The notes beneath the pieces are model-generated. The model saw nothing but the letters and a program-made list of their open reading frames with translations. It did not search any database and was not told the DNA's origin. From NCBI RefSeq assembly GCF_905147045.1, contig NC_065889.1, forward strand, positions 5,461,001-5,525,000: 64,000 nucleotides of DNA, read 5' to 3'. The DNA is from Nymphalis io (lineage: Eukaryota > Arthropoda > Insecta > Lepidoptera > Nymphalidae). Each line of letters starts with the position of its first letter. The first letter of the stretch is position 1. The position numbers and the translations under genes were made by a program. Shown here in pieces: positions 36,970 to 48,563 of the stretch.

Positions 36970-37891
36970 CTGCGAAAACATTTTATAACGTTAATTACTT
37001 TTTTCTCATTAGAAGATTTTTTTAAATTAATAATTCGATATTATTTGGCGGAGAAAGCTCAAAGGTTCGTCACAGATCATAACTCAAAAATAAAAATTAG
37101 GTACATAAAAACTTTATGGTGCTACCTAGATTATATTCTGCGATATTCGATTTATATAAGTTCTATCTACTGGACCATTACAAGCAAATCCTTTAATCTA
37201 GCTATTTACCATTGCTTAATAATATATTAACATGTTGATTGGTAAGTTAAAGAAAGCTCTAGTGTTGGAATGTTTGCTAAAATGTTTAAATACATAATTA
37301 AAAATTAACAATTGAATGATTGTATGGTCTTATTTTATTTGTGAGGATTTTATTTAAGTTCTTTTTGAAATTAATTATTTAATTTCAATGAACGTTCACC
37401 ACTATCGCTTTGTCTGCTGGTTCGTGGGACGTATATATACATTACTCATCCTGTCTAAACCAGTATCTCTTGACTTGTAAAGTGGAGTTAATCTCCCACA
37501 GATGCTCAAGGTACTACATAAGTAGTTAAATCAGCAGCTCAGTACATTTTTCTAGCTTTGAATCTATATTAAATATTCAACGTATTTCAAAAATTAAATA
37601 ACACTAGCTTATGTTTGTTTTTATGTTATTATTTATCATAACGCTTTTTATATGTTTTATTGATAAGATTTTTGGGGATATTTTTGCGTTTAAAAACAAT
37701 CATAAAGTTGTTTGTGTTAGTAGAAATGGAAATATACATGTCTGGTTTATCGATTTTTAATGGTTATTTTATTGATTTCTGACTTAATACATTTTAATAG
37801 ACAGTAAAAGCCAAGTTAAAAGAAAAAAATGAGTTTTTTTTTGGTTATACGTGCATTTTCGGTTTGTAATTATGTGATAAAATCACAAACA

Positions 37892-38671
37892 ACTGGTGGT
37901 AGAGTTTTGTGCAAGCTCGTCTGGGTAGGTACCACCCACACGTCGCATTATTGGCGACGTAAAGGTCACAAACACCCTTGAACCTTTACAATTGCGTCGT
38001 GAGATAGCAGCACTGAGCGCTTTCTATCGACTGTATCACGGCGAGTGCTCTGAGGAATTATTCTCTCTAATTCCTGCTTCCCCCTTCCTTCTTAAGTCCA
38101 CGCGAGCTGGTTCTCGACCTAACTGTGTCACCGCCTAACTGTGACATCAATTCCATCGCGAACAAAGAAATTTGGCAACTCCTTTCTTTGTCGCACTTCC
38201 AAAAAATGGAATTCCTTACCAGCTCACGTATTCCCCTCCTCTTACAACCCGGGTTCCTTCAAACGAGGCGTGAAGAGGCATCTTGCGGGCCGGCAAGGCG
38301 AAGGCGGCTAGTGCAGAACGTTTTTCCCGTCTGTACTGGCCGTCGTCGCGTTTGGACTCTACTACCACTTACCATCAGGTGGAGTAGAGTCATTTGCCTC
38401 CCGGCGATATAAAAAAAAAAAAAAAACACATCAGATATTCTACCGCAAAACAGGAGTACTTGGTATTGTTGTTCTACGGTTTGAAGGGTGAGTGAGCCAG
38501 TGTAATTACAGAGGCACAAGGGACATAACATCTTAGTTCCTAAGGTTGGTGGCGCATTGGTGATGTATGCGATGGTTAACATTTCTCACAATGCCAATGT
38601 CTATGGGCGTTGGTGACCACTTACAATCAGGTGGCCCATATGCTCATCCGCCTTCCTATTCGTTAAAAAAA
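37892..38671 (+). repeat. Family 2 repeat interrupted by a LINE
   Basis: The 5' part is at 37892..37940 and the remainder at 38427..38671, separated by the poly(A)-tailed LINE at 37941..38426. AAAATCAC directly flanks the reassembled repeat (before 37892 and after 38671), which may be its own target-site duplication. Confidence 0.85.
37941..38426 (+). mobile_element. 5'-truncated Jockey/CR1-type LINE 3' end with poly(A)
   Basis: A C-terminal LINE segment reads ALSAFYRLYHGECSEELFSL, IPASPF, then after frame changes a SKKWNSLPA-like piece and SFKRGVKRHLAGRQGEGG. This arrangement is known from the end of insect Jockey/CR1-type ORF2 proteins. It ends in a 16-bp A tract after GGCGATAT. The element splits a family 2 repeat; CACA occurs on both sides (37937..37940 and 38427..38430), consistent with a short target-site duplication. 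Confidence 0.85.
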
Positions 38672-39195
38672 ATCACTTCGCTTTGTCTATTATTTAATAT
38701 GCGTTACGCACTTCAATAATCTGACAAGTTAACAAGCTAATTTTCGCTTATTTGTCACGATTTGTCTTATATTTGGTCTCCGATAACATAACAGAATAAG
38801 TTCATAAAATGTACTCTTAATCTTTACTTATGAATGACTTGAACTCAGAAGCTATATTGAGAAATCTTGTGAAAATACTTTAAAATTCATTCTTGTACGT
38901 CATCTACGACACAAGAGAGTACTGTCAGCTCACTATTTAAGGACCAGCTTAGACTAGGCATTGATAAATGAAACGCTTTTGTCTTTTATATTTATATTGT
39001 GAAAGGAGATTTTCAGAACATCTTTTCGGGTTATATAAAGATAAATGATCCAATGTTGTTATCTGTATATCACATCTTACTTATTTTATATAGGTACCTA
39101 TAACTTACTTGTTAACTTTTGAACATAAAATACTAGTTTGTGTTTATGTTATGGAGGGGATCCAGCCTGTCAAACGCCAGGTGTTAAGTGTTATA

Positions 39196-39330
39196 AAAGT
39201 AACCTATGTCCATCCTTGAGGCTTAAGCTAACTCTATACCAAACTTTATCAAAATCGGTGCAGTGGTTTAGCCGTGAAAGCATAACACACAGACAGAGTT
39301 ACTTTCGCATTTCTAGTATAGATATAAATA
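39196..39330 (+). repeat. Old interspersed repeat, same type as 35188..35396
   Basis: ATCAAAATCGGTGCAGTGGT, CCGTGAAAGCATAACACACA and TACTTTCGCATTTCTAGTAT mark the 3' half of this repeat type. Confidence 0.5.
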
Positions 39331-39337
39331 GATAAAG

Positions 39338-39532
39338 GCCACCTCACCTTAGCACCTAGCTGTTGGAACAGCTCCAGTTTGTTGGATACACATAGGGCAA
39401 AATGTTAAGTGACATTGCAGGTTTAATTACGATGTTTGCATTTAGCTCTAGGACGATATAAATTAATGGTGCTCCCCGGCTATGATCCCCTTATTATAGA
39501 ATAAGGTCTATGTTCTGTCCACTGGGCTATCA
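39338..39532 (-). mobile_element. Old tRNA-derived SINE (family 1)
   Basis: TTGGATACACATAGGGCAAA, GACATTGCAGGTTTAATTAC, ATTAATGGTGCTCCCCGGCT and CCACTGGGCTATCATAAT follow the family order on the minus strand with many changes. Confidence 0.55.
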
Positions 39533-40194
39533 TAATGTGATTTATTTTGAAATATCTTACAAAAGATTTCATTAATTATAAACATTGTCAAATGTTGAGG
39601 TTATTTTTAATAACGAAATAAACAAATTTTTATAATATATTAGTTTGTATATTTCAGCACCTTTTGTTTTATATATCAGTAAAATTTAAGTATCTTAAAA
39701 TTTGTATGTAAAATACTTGCTTCATATAAGACGTCTGGAGGGTATTAAGCGTGCGACGACCAAATCCCTTCTTAACTTGTCTAGTGAAAAATTCAGAATT
39801 CTTTATAGTATACTAACATGTTAAGAATTTAAAATCTTTGTTGTCCAAGTGGAGGGATACAATTTAAATATACAGTTATATAGTTGACTAACCAATGGTA
39901 AGAACAGATATTTTTGTAGATTTTATTTATTAAAATATTGTACTAAAGTTTTAGAATTGTTTTCATATCATATTAATTGTTCGATGTTGTCACATGGACT
40001 ATTATATAAAGTATCAATCATATATAAGTTAATTTTATATGTATATTAGTTAATGATACCTTTTAACTAAGTTATTCTTTCTTAAACAAACCGATAAACA
40101 TTGAATATACGATCTATATTTATATATTTCTAGCAAAACACACTTTAAATACAAATACCTAGTTATTATATTAGTATATACGCTACTTGTCACG

Positions 40195-40510
40195 GCTTCG
40201 CACGAGTAAAATAAGATTCTACATAAAACCTTTACATCGTAATACATACAACTCTATTGGTTTACGTGGTGCACGCCGGTTTATTTCCAGTCGGTATGAT
40301 TTTTTGCGACATATTTAACAATCATGGTCTTACTTAGCTAATTTTCACAAAACCTTAATGTATTATACACGTAAACACTCCTTATGAATCACTCCAACCT
40401 TGGTGAAAATCGTATGAAAATTCGTTTGGTTGTTTTTGAGTTTATAGCGTTCATACAGACAGATAGATGCGGCGGGAGGACTTTGTTCTATAATGTCTAG
40501 AGATATTATT
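40195..40510 (+). repeat. Old interspersed repeat fragment
   Basis: CTTGTCACGGCTTCGCACGA near the start, then TGAATCACTCCAACCTTGGT, AAAATCGTATGAAAATTCGT and TTGTTCTATAATGTCTAGAG. The order matches a frequent lepidopteran repeat; its class is unknown to me. Confidence 0.45.
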
Positions 40511-42784
40511 ATAGAAATCTTCGTTAGTCCCTATAAATTATGCTAACGAAAATATTTTAAGCATATAAAGTATTCTTAGAAAATAACGTAAGCGAAACCG
40601 AAAATAGCTCATAATTATAATATTATGAACATTTGCAGTTTATTCAGTGGTAATATTTTAAAACATAACGTTTGTAAGTATAGCGTGCACGTTTACATGT
40701 ATTTTATATAATACTCTGTTCATTATAAATATTCCTTTCTTACTTTTATATAAAAGACCATAATTACATTTTCATGAAGGTTAATACATTATTAGAACAT
40801 CAAAGACACGATTTTAGCTAAAAGGTATCGTTAATAACCTAATGCTTATTATATAATAATGCTTATTTACCTTTTTTGGCAAAGACCAAATAACCAGATG
40901 CTTAAGACCGATTAAAGTGAAAAGGTTAGGTTAGGTCTTTAAGAAGAAACGGATGCTTTATATCGTCAAAGATTTTTACAAAAAAGGTATGTATAATTAA
41001 AAGTTTATGATTCATTCCTAAAGAAAATTGGAAAAAATATAATAAAAAGCTATACTATTTAAAAAGTGTATTTCGTTCTGACGGCAACTTATTGGCAGCC
41101 TTGTTCGAAAATAAGAATGTTAGAAAAGATATAAAAAATTACGAATATTGCAAATATTAATTGCAATTTAATTTCTAATTTTCAAAAATAAATTTATGTT
41201 TTTTCTGAATTTGAAATGTGTTTTACTATCTGTTAATAATTCCACATCAAACACGCCACACATCACTCCTGTTAACATCAATAACTAATTAATCTTAACG
41301 CTATAAACTCTTTCGTAAGAACTTATTTAATAGGCAGAGGCAATAGATAAATGATCTTCAAAGAGCAGACGCTCGAAGCAAGAAAAAGCCACCAATATAT
41401 CAATATCAAGATACGAGCCTTTAATTTTTCTCCTTTTTACTCACGCAAAAGCACACAGCACGCAACGTTTTGATTATGTATTCTATTTCACTCTGCCGTA
41501 ACCACACTGCATCATATATATAACATAATAATATTTGTGACTAGTTGAAAATAAAAGTAGCTACTATCTTTACATTATCATTTTAGTTTACCGAACGAGT
41601 TTGTCTAAAAACTTTATAAAATTCGCTACAGATGGCGACTCAGTAATCAAACTTAAAATATTTTACGACGAAAAGAAAATCGAGCTAAAGTTAATTGAGT
41701 TTTAAACAATTTTAGCGTTCCCGCATAAATTAATTTTTAATAATTTGGCGTCATTGAATAATTCTAAATCATATTTATCAAGGTATATCGGTCTAGAAAG
41801 CAATTATAAAGCTATTGTCATTCAAATAAAGATTAAGTAGAGTAAAACCCAACAAAGTTTCAAGTTTTCTTTGTTCGATATCTAGATAATAGCTTGGCTT
41901 TCGAGTATTGAAAATAATATTACTTGAGGAAGCAATTTTGTTCTAGTGAAATTATTTTTAACTATTTTGTTATTAAGTACAAAAAGATCATTTACAACGG
42001 AATGTTATAAAGTAAATATATAATTTATTATACATAATTGGTTTATTAAGAAATATATAACATATATTTCAATTTTCGTAGATGATAATATACACAAAAA
42101 TGCTTGACGGATTTATTTATAATAAGAATAACTGACTAATATTTTAACGAACAGCTCAAACTACTGGGGCGTTTTACACAGTAGGTTAGCACAATGAATT
42201 TTTGAAAATGTGGGTTACATTAGTATAAGTATAAGGTATCAAGTGGAAGTTTGTATGAAAATTTTTCATTTTTGAAGAAAGAGCTATGAAATTTTTTATT
42301 ATTTTTATTATTTATATAGCGGGTAAGTGTTAGTCAGTATATAAAATGCACAGTGTTTTGTTTTTATTTGTTGTCGTAATTTATTACGGTAACAGATAAT
42401 TAATCGGACTCAGATTTTAACTCAGCTCTATAATATTGTCGTATCGATTTGCAAGTATTAATGTTATTCGAATGACGACATAGTCGTTTATAGCATCATC
42501 GAGCTGATTTGATGATGAAGTCGGAATGTGGATTTAACTTATCAATGACTGATAGTAAAATTAACAAGCAAAAGCGTTTTTTATAGTTTTTTATTATATA
42601 ATTTATATCATTATTCAGTATTGATTACCTGTAAGGGTATATGAAAAAAAGAAACATTAGGATAACATTAAAAATAAGTTTTTTTTACTATCCTAAAAAA
42701 AATCATCCTAATCAGTTTGCATTATATATAAAATAAACTTTCTAACATTTTAGTAACTACGTATAAATAGAAGACAATACTTAC

Positions 42785-42919
42785 AACCATGAGGTTCCAC
42801 ATTTTCGCAGCCTCTGCAACTGTCGTGCAGACGGTGGAACATCCCGCGAGTAGCAACAACTTCTGTGGCGAATTGTACAATAAATTGTACATCACACTCG
42901 CGCCAAGACCGGGTTCACA
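42785..42919 (-). CDS. GABA-B-R1: GABA-B receptor subunit 1, second recognised coding exon
   Basis: This exon has 45 codons and phase 0 at both ends. The acceptor is TTTTCAACAG and the donor is GTT|GTAAGT. It continues the ligand-binding Venus-flytrap domain with CEPGLGASVMYNLLYN, then LLLLAGCSTVCTTVAEAAKM. The first residue (Cys) and the Cys of GCST are 26 residues apart, the same spacing as the first lobe-1 disulphide of mammalian GABA-B1, so that disulphide is probably kept. The Ser after the second Cys aligns with the lobe-1 Ser that contacts GABA in the mammalian subunit. The protein joins without a gap to the exons on either side (SNDSK|CEPG and WNLMV|LCYG), which makes the gene model firm here. 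Confidence 0.95.
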
Positions 42920-43138
42920 CTGTTGAAAATATATTTTTATATATAAAGATTTCTATTCATTTTTCCTGAGATTTCCTTAAGACATAACATTATATTTGGA
43001 AAATATATACTCTTTCTTTTATATTTTAGTATAGGTCTATGTATATCTTTAAGCTATAATGCTGACAATTTAGTTTAATGCTTAACTTATGTTATGAATA
43101 CAATTTCAATTATATTTTTAAATAGGTGTAATATAACT

Positions 43139-43144
<6 letters not shown>

Positions 43145-43191
<47 letters not shown>

Positions 43192-43215
43192 TATAGTTAT
43201 ATATATATATATAAC

Positions 43216-43250
<35 letters not shown>
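43145..43250. repeat. (TA)n microsatellite with internal inverted AACTATAAA blocks
   Basis: Two long TA runs are separated by AAATTATAGTTATA and ATAACTATAAATATA, so the tract can fold on itself. It is the probable target of the RTE LINE, because a TA run also lies at the other end of the LINE (44991..45012). Confidence 0.95.
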
Positions 43251-43252
<2 letters not shown>

Positions 43253-43255
43253 TCA

Positions 43256-43560
43256 AATCGAAGTCGAGATGGCCCAGTGGTAAGAACGCGTGAATCTTAA
43301 CCGATGGACGTGGGTTCAAACCCGGGCAAGCACCTCTGAATTTTCATGTGCTTAATTTCTGTTTATAATTCATCTCGTGCTTTTCGGTGAAGGAAAACAT
43401 CGTGAGGAAACCTGCATGTGTCTAATTTCATCGAAATTCTGCCACATGTGTATTCCACCAACCCGCATTGGAGCAGCGTGGTGGAATAAGCTCCAAACCT
43501 ATCTCCTCAAATAGGGAGAGGAGGCCTTAGCCCAGCAATGGGACATTTACAGGCTGTTAC
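43256..43560 (+). mobile_element. tRNA-derived SINE (family 1), full length, 12-bp TSD
   Basis: The head GTCGAGATGGCCCAGTGG (A box) and GTGGGTTCAAACCCGGGC (B box) are intact, with full body and 3' end GGCTGTTAC. TATATATCATCA flanks it (43244..43255 and 43561..43572). The duplicated target is the junction between a (TA)n tract and the 3' tail of the RTE LINE, so the SINE came after the LINE. Confidence 0.92.
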
Positions 43561-43566
43561 TATATA

Positions 43567-44990
43567 TCATCACCAGCCGAAAGACGTCCACTGCTGGACA
43601 AAGGCCTCCCCCAAGGATTTCCACGTTGGCCAATCTTGCGCTGCCCGCATCCAACGGCTTCCCGCGACTCGTTCTAAGTCGTCGGTCCACCTTGTAGGGG
43701 GCCTGCCCACGCTGCGTCTTCCGGTTCGTGGTCACCACTCGAGAACCTTTTCATCATTTCATCATTTCTGATTCGATCTCGCAGAGAAACTCCGAGCATA
43801 GCCCTCTCCATTGCCCTTTGAGTGACCTTGAGCCTTCTTATGAGGCCCATTGTGAGCGACCACGTCTCTGATCCATAAGTCATCACTGGCAACACACACT
43901 GGTCGAAGACTTTCGACTTGAGACACTGCGGTATTTGGGATGAGAAGATATCGTGTAGCTTCCCGAACGCTGCCCAGCCGAGTTGAATTCGACGATTGAC
44001 CTCTTTCTCGAAGTTGGACCTACCTAGTTGGATGGTCTGACCTAGGTAGACATAGTTGTCTACAACTTCGAGTGCAGAATTTCCAACCTTGACTTGAGTG
44101 GGTGCAACATGGATGTTCGACATGATTTTCGTCTTGTCCATGTTCATTTTTAGACCCACTTGTTGGGAAACCCTGCTGAGGTCATCGAGCATAGTGCCGA
44201 GGTCTTCCAAGGTCTCAGCCATAATTACAATGTCATCGGCAAATCGAAGATGAGTGATGTACTCGCCGTTGATATTGATGCCAAGTCCGTTCCAGTCCAG
44301 AAGCTTGAAAACATCTTCCAATGCAGCGGTAAACAGTTTCGGAGATATCACGTCTCCCTGTCTTACACCTCTCTGCAGTTGGATAGGTTTTGAGTTCTGA
44401 TCCTGGAGTCGGATCGACATGGTGGCGTTCTCGTACAAGCACTTTAACACCCTGATATACCGATAATCAATTTGGCACCTTTGAAGAGAATTCAGCACGG
44501 CCCAGGTTTCGATCGAATCAAAGGCTTTCTCATAGTCCACAAACGCTAAGCAAAGTGGCTGGTTATACTCCTCAGTCTTCTGTATAACTTGCCGCAGCGT
44601 ATGTATGTGGTCTATGGTGCTAAAGCCTTTCCGGAATCCGGCTTGTTCGGGTGGCTGGAAGTCGTCAAGCCTTTGCTCGAGACGATTCGTAATGACACTC
44701 GAAAACAACTTGTAAACATGACTCAGCAGTGAGATGGGCCTGTAATTCTTCAGAAGGGTTTTATCACCCTTCTTAAAGAAAAGTACCACCACACTTCTGT
44801 GCCATGCTTTTGGCGTTTGACCTTTGGCAATGACGGAGTTAAAAAGCCTCTGAAGAGCCCTGAGGATCGGTGTACCACCCGCCTTCAGAAGCTCGGCTGT
44901 AATACCATCATCACCAGGTGCCTTGTTGTTTTTGAGTTGTCCGAGAGCCATTCTAATCTCGAAAAGACTGACGTCCTGAAAATCTTCAGT
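43567..44990 (-). mobile_element. RTE-clade LINE, 5'-truncated, reverse transcriptase ORF broken
   Basis: The minus strand encodes a non-LTR reverse transcriptase: KNNKAPGDDGITAELL, then YRPISLLSHVYKLFSS, AFVDYEKAFDS, RGVRQGDVISPKLF and HLRFADDIVIM with the catalytic FADD box. The C-terminal AQRAMERAML-type segment of the RTE clade follows (here TQRAMERAMLGVSLRDRI). The frame runs from the truncated 5' edge (TEDFQDVSLF) with ATG at 44951. Near 43745..43760 an internal deletion plus an in-frame TGA breaks the end; the remaining tail (TGRRSVGRPPTRWTDDL to QQWTSFGW) is in another frame. No endonuclease is left. It lies in a GABA-B-R1 intron in the same sense as the gene, inside a (TA)n tract, with a SINE inserted at its 3' end. 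Confidence 0.92.
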
Positions 44991-45012
44991 GTATATATAT
45001 ATATATATAAAT
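44991..45012. repeat. (TA)n run at the 5' edge of the RTE LINE
   Basis: A short TA tract directly abuts the truncated 5' end of the LINE, mirroring the longer tract at the 3' side. Confidence 0.9.
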
Positions 45013-46956
45013 ATAATACTTATTGCTAATTTGATTATGGAGCTGTTAAATAATTATCTTTCTTTTAATAATTAATTCAATAATACAATTTTAGTGTCTT
45101 TATTTCTAATGAGTATATTTTATGAATTTTGTGATTATCTATAAGAAGAAATAAAATTATCATGTGAGTTTAATTATTATGTATATTATCTTTGAAGTAC
45201 TAAGAACAAATGGATAAAATAAATCACATGTGTCTTCACAAACTTTAATTAATAAAAGATTGTATCGATGATAAAAAAGTCTGAAGTTTGTATTCGTTGA
45301 TTTTAATGCAGAATAAATAATAATTCAATTATATTTAGTTATCTATGTAACTTGATTGTCGAAAATGAATATTTCTTGCCGATTCTTTTCGTTAGAATCT
45401 ACATTCCGAGCCGGTGGTAGCTTTAAGTATAATTTAATCTTGTAAAATGACCCAAAAGTGTTCGCAAGAAGCATACTTGAATAAAGTTTATTTTGATTTG
45501 ATTTTTTTTACGAGATTTTCTTTGTAAGTTGATAGAATACAAAATTGGTGTTGGATTACATTTACAATTAATAACAAAGCAGTATGTATGTATTTGTTAA
45601 TTTAATGATATACTTATGTCCCCATGTCTTTATCGCATGTCCAGAGCTAAGTGGCTTTGATTAATATTGAGTAGGTAGGACGTTCTGGCAATAGCTGATC
45701 ACTATTCCTGTTAATTATTCACGCTATTGCCAACGCACAAACACTAACCGCTAATTACAATTTGTATATAATTCAGCATAGTATTAGATAGTTCGGTTTG
45801 TATGATCTTTTAAATGATTCGACTGAATTCAATATTACCTAATTATGATTAGTCTTAGTTGTCGTATTAAGTGTATAAAAAACAAACATACGTGCAGTCC
45901 AGTATACTTGATAAAAATGAAATATAAGAAATTTATTAAGTTAAAAAGTGACATACATGTAAAACATTGTTTTTATCTCAATTTAATCATAAAAACGTAC
46001 TCTCAATTAGCCCGTTTAAAAATTTAATATACAACACATATTATACTTACTACATGGCCTAAGAAGATCTTTCATGAGAATTTCTTGTTAAAGAATAAGT
46101 AATTGCCCTGTTTTCGACGTTTTTGTGTACTTTACACCAATTACATTATTGACATATCATCTAACCGTTGCTCAGATCTCTCAGCAAACCCACCAAATGA
46201 CATTTGTATATTGACATCATTAAATTGTTTACGTATACCCTCTGCTGGTTTCTTTCGTACGTTAACTTGACGTTTCTCAATACCTAACTAAATAAACCGT
46301 AAATAATTTAGAAATAAACAAATATTCCTTATTAAAACGACAATGAAACGTACAAAATATAAGATAAATGTGACATTCTTATCAATACAACAATTATTCT
46401 TGATTATTTTTAAGAGGAAATATGTAATATATTTTAACGACATAGTCTAATAAATTATATGAAATTCGTGGAATAAAAACAATGACGTCAGCTTATATCT
46501 TATTAAATTTTTTATAAGATTTCAAAAGACTTTAAAGTATTCAAAAAAACTAAACTACTATTTATCGCCTGACCTAGATAGATTGAATGGTTTTCGAATT
46601 TTGCACAGACCAGCAAAAAAAACAGACAATGGAGCTTTATTAAAGGGGTTCCGCTGCGGATGAGAACCAAAAATTGGGGAGTTCACTTTAGTTCCAGCTC
46701 TAAAATGTTAGATCTGCGTAATAAATATATGTTACTTTTTTGTTTAGTTTAGTTTAAAAGTTGGAATTGATTATATTTATTATCCGTTTTTGAAAGTTTT
46801 TTTTTAAAGTAGGTTTCCAGAGCGTACGGTTCGGTTGTGGGTGTGGGTACTTGTCTCCGTATCAAATTTAATTAAATTTGGTTTTGCCGTGAAACCGTAC
46901 CACACAGATGGGTTTTATATATAACCTTAGTTATATAGTAGCGAATTTTGGAAGTG

Positions 46957-47160
46957 CCTGTAAATGACTGGAAAAATATTTAGAACTTATTCCAATCTGC
47001 TCCAATGTCCACCTGCATGTGCCGTTTGGTCACAACAGTTTTCTTCACATCAACGAGCACGAGATAAATGTTAAACGCAAATTCAGTGGCACGGGCTTAA
47101 ATTCAAGACCTTCGATTGAAATTATGTGTTTTAACAATCATCAAGAGTCATCTTGGCTCT
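46957..47160 (-). mobile_element. Old tRNA-derived SINE (family 1)
   Basis: GTGCCTGTAAATGAC, AACTTATTCCAATCTGCTCC, CACGAGATAAATG and AGTCATCTTGGCTC are in the right order for a minus-oriented, heavily diverged copy. Confidence 0.6.
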
Positions 47161-47240
47161 TACTAAATTGTATGATTTTATTTAATAAAAAGTAGAAAAA
47201 TGTGATGCTTAATTTCTGTATGCTAAGAAATTGCAAACTT

Positions 47241-47512
47241 CATGGTAAATGGTCTTTACCATCTATTAACATTGGTACTGTAAGAAATATTAGCCAACCC
47301 TCACATTATCAATGCGCCACCAACCTTGGGAATTAATATAAGAAAAGTTATGTTAATTCTGTGCAGTGACTGTAGTTACTGACTTTGCAGTTCGAGATAG
47401 ACAAAGGTGAGAGACCTTTGGCTACCTCGGACTGTTACACAAAAATACTTAACAATACTGCTGTTCGGTGGTGATATATGTGATAAGTGATATTTACCTA
47501 GGTACCATTATC
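47241..47512 (-). repeat. Family 2 repeat, old
   Basis: CATTGGTACTGTAAGAAATA and AATGCGCCACCAACCTTGGG are clear. The rest is diverged and carries about 90 bp of extra sequence around 47340..47430. Confidence 0.6.
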
Positions 47513-48246
47513 ATATATGAACTTTGGCCAAGCCACCAAGACGCAGTATTCTATGTTAGGTACTATTCTGATCGATCGCTCATTTAAAACCTATGTCATA
47601 TCACAACCTAAGTTATAAAGGCTGATAAATTATAAAAAATCATACTTCAAATTATTCCATGTCACAAAGGAATTAAAAAGATGTTCTAATTAAAAACCCT
47701 TCTTAATTGAACCTGTATTAATTGGATATTAAAAATTCAGTTTGGCTTGTCAGAATGAGCCGTCAAGCCTTTGAAAGGGCCGGCTTAAATAATTAATGTA
47801 GGCTTATCATAAGAGTATGACGGACGACGTCATTTTTCTTATATACGTAATAAAATTTTGGAAATTAATTATTAAAAAGTAATATTTCGAATATTTACAT
47901 TGTATCAATTAATATATTATTATGTTTAATTATAATAAGGCGCACTATGTAGTTGACACATCATTAAATTTAATTACTGATTTAAAAAATAAACATTAAT
48001 TTCAATTCAAAATATCAAATATTCAGATAAAATGTAAATAGCTTAATATCATATCAACATTAAAATAATGACGTGATGTTATTCTATAAATATGTAATTA
48101 CAAGTTTGTGTTTATAATTTAATGTTCTCACTCTGTTTGTAAATATAAATACCGTTGCATTGAACGATCAAATACACTATGTATAAATATGATACGAAAA
48201 TTAAATGTATATATTTTTACTCATTTAAGCATTTTATAACATGTAC

Positions 48247-48563
48247 CGTAACCGTAACAGCCTGTGAATGTTCCATTGTTGGGCTAAAGGCCTCCTCTCC
48301 TTTTTTTGAGGAGAAGGTTTGGAGCTTATTCCACCACGCTGCTCCAATGCGGGTTGGTAGAATTCACATGTGGCAGAATTTCAGTGAAATTAGACACATG
48401 CAGGTTTTCTCACGATGTTTTCCTTCACCGTAAAGCACGAGATGAATTATAATCACAAATTAAGCACATGAAAATTCAGTGGTGCTTGCCCGGGTTAGAA
48501 CCCACGATCATTGGTTAAGATTCACGCGTTCTTACCACAGGGCCATCTCGGCTTTTTTAACAC
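48247..48563 (-). mobile_element. tRNA-derived SINE (family 1), near full length, with TSD
   Basis: A complete copy with a GGTTAC repeat tail at the left and head GCCGAGATGGCCC at the right on the minus strand. The B box is slightly altered (TTAGAACCC). A 9-bp direct repeat AACATGTAC lies at 48238..48246 and 48564..48572. It is in a GABA-B-R1 intron in the sense orientation, about 560 bp downstream of the first exon's donor. Confidence 0.9.

Larger units (their letters stand above)
36970..42784 (-). other. GABA-B-R1 intron between exons 42785..42919 and 36799..36969
   Basis: This 5,815-bp intron has a GTAAGT donor and a CGCAG acceptor. It holds a family 2 repeat split by a LINE insertion (37892..38671), old repeat fragments at 39196..39330 and 40195..40510, and an old SINE at 39338..39532. 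The stretches 36970..37891, 38672..39195, 39533..40194 and 40511..42784 show nothing I recognise beyond AT-rich simple sequence. Confidence 0.85.

Noticed and set aside
38125..38582. Two overlapping 95- and 107-codon frames
   Set aside because: They are wrong-frame readings across a LINE end and a family 2 repeat.
43256..43340. tRNA gene-like sequence with good A and B boxes
   Set aside because: It is continuous with the SINE body and bracketed by a target-site duplication that includes the whole element.
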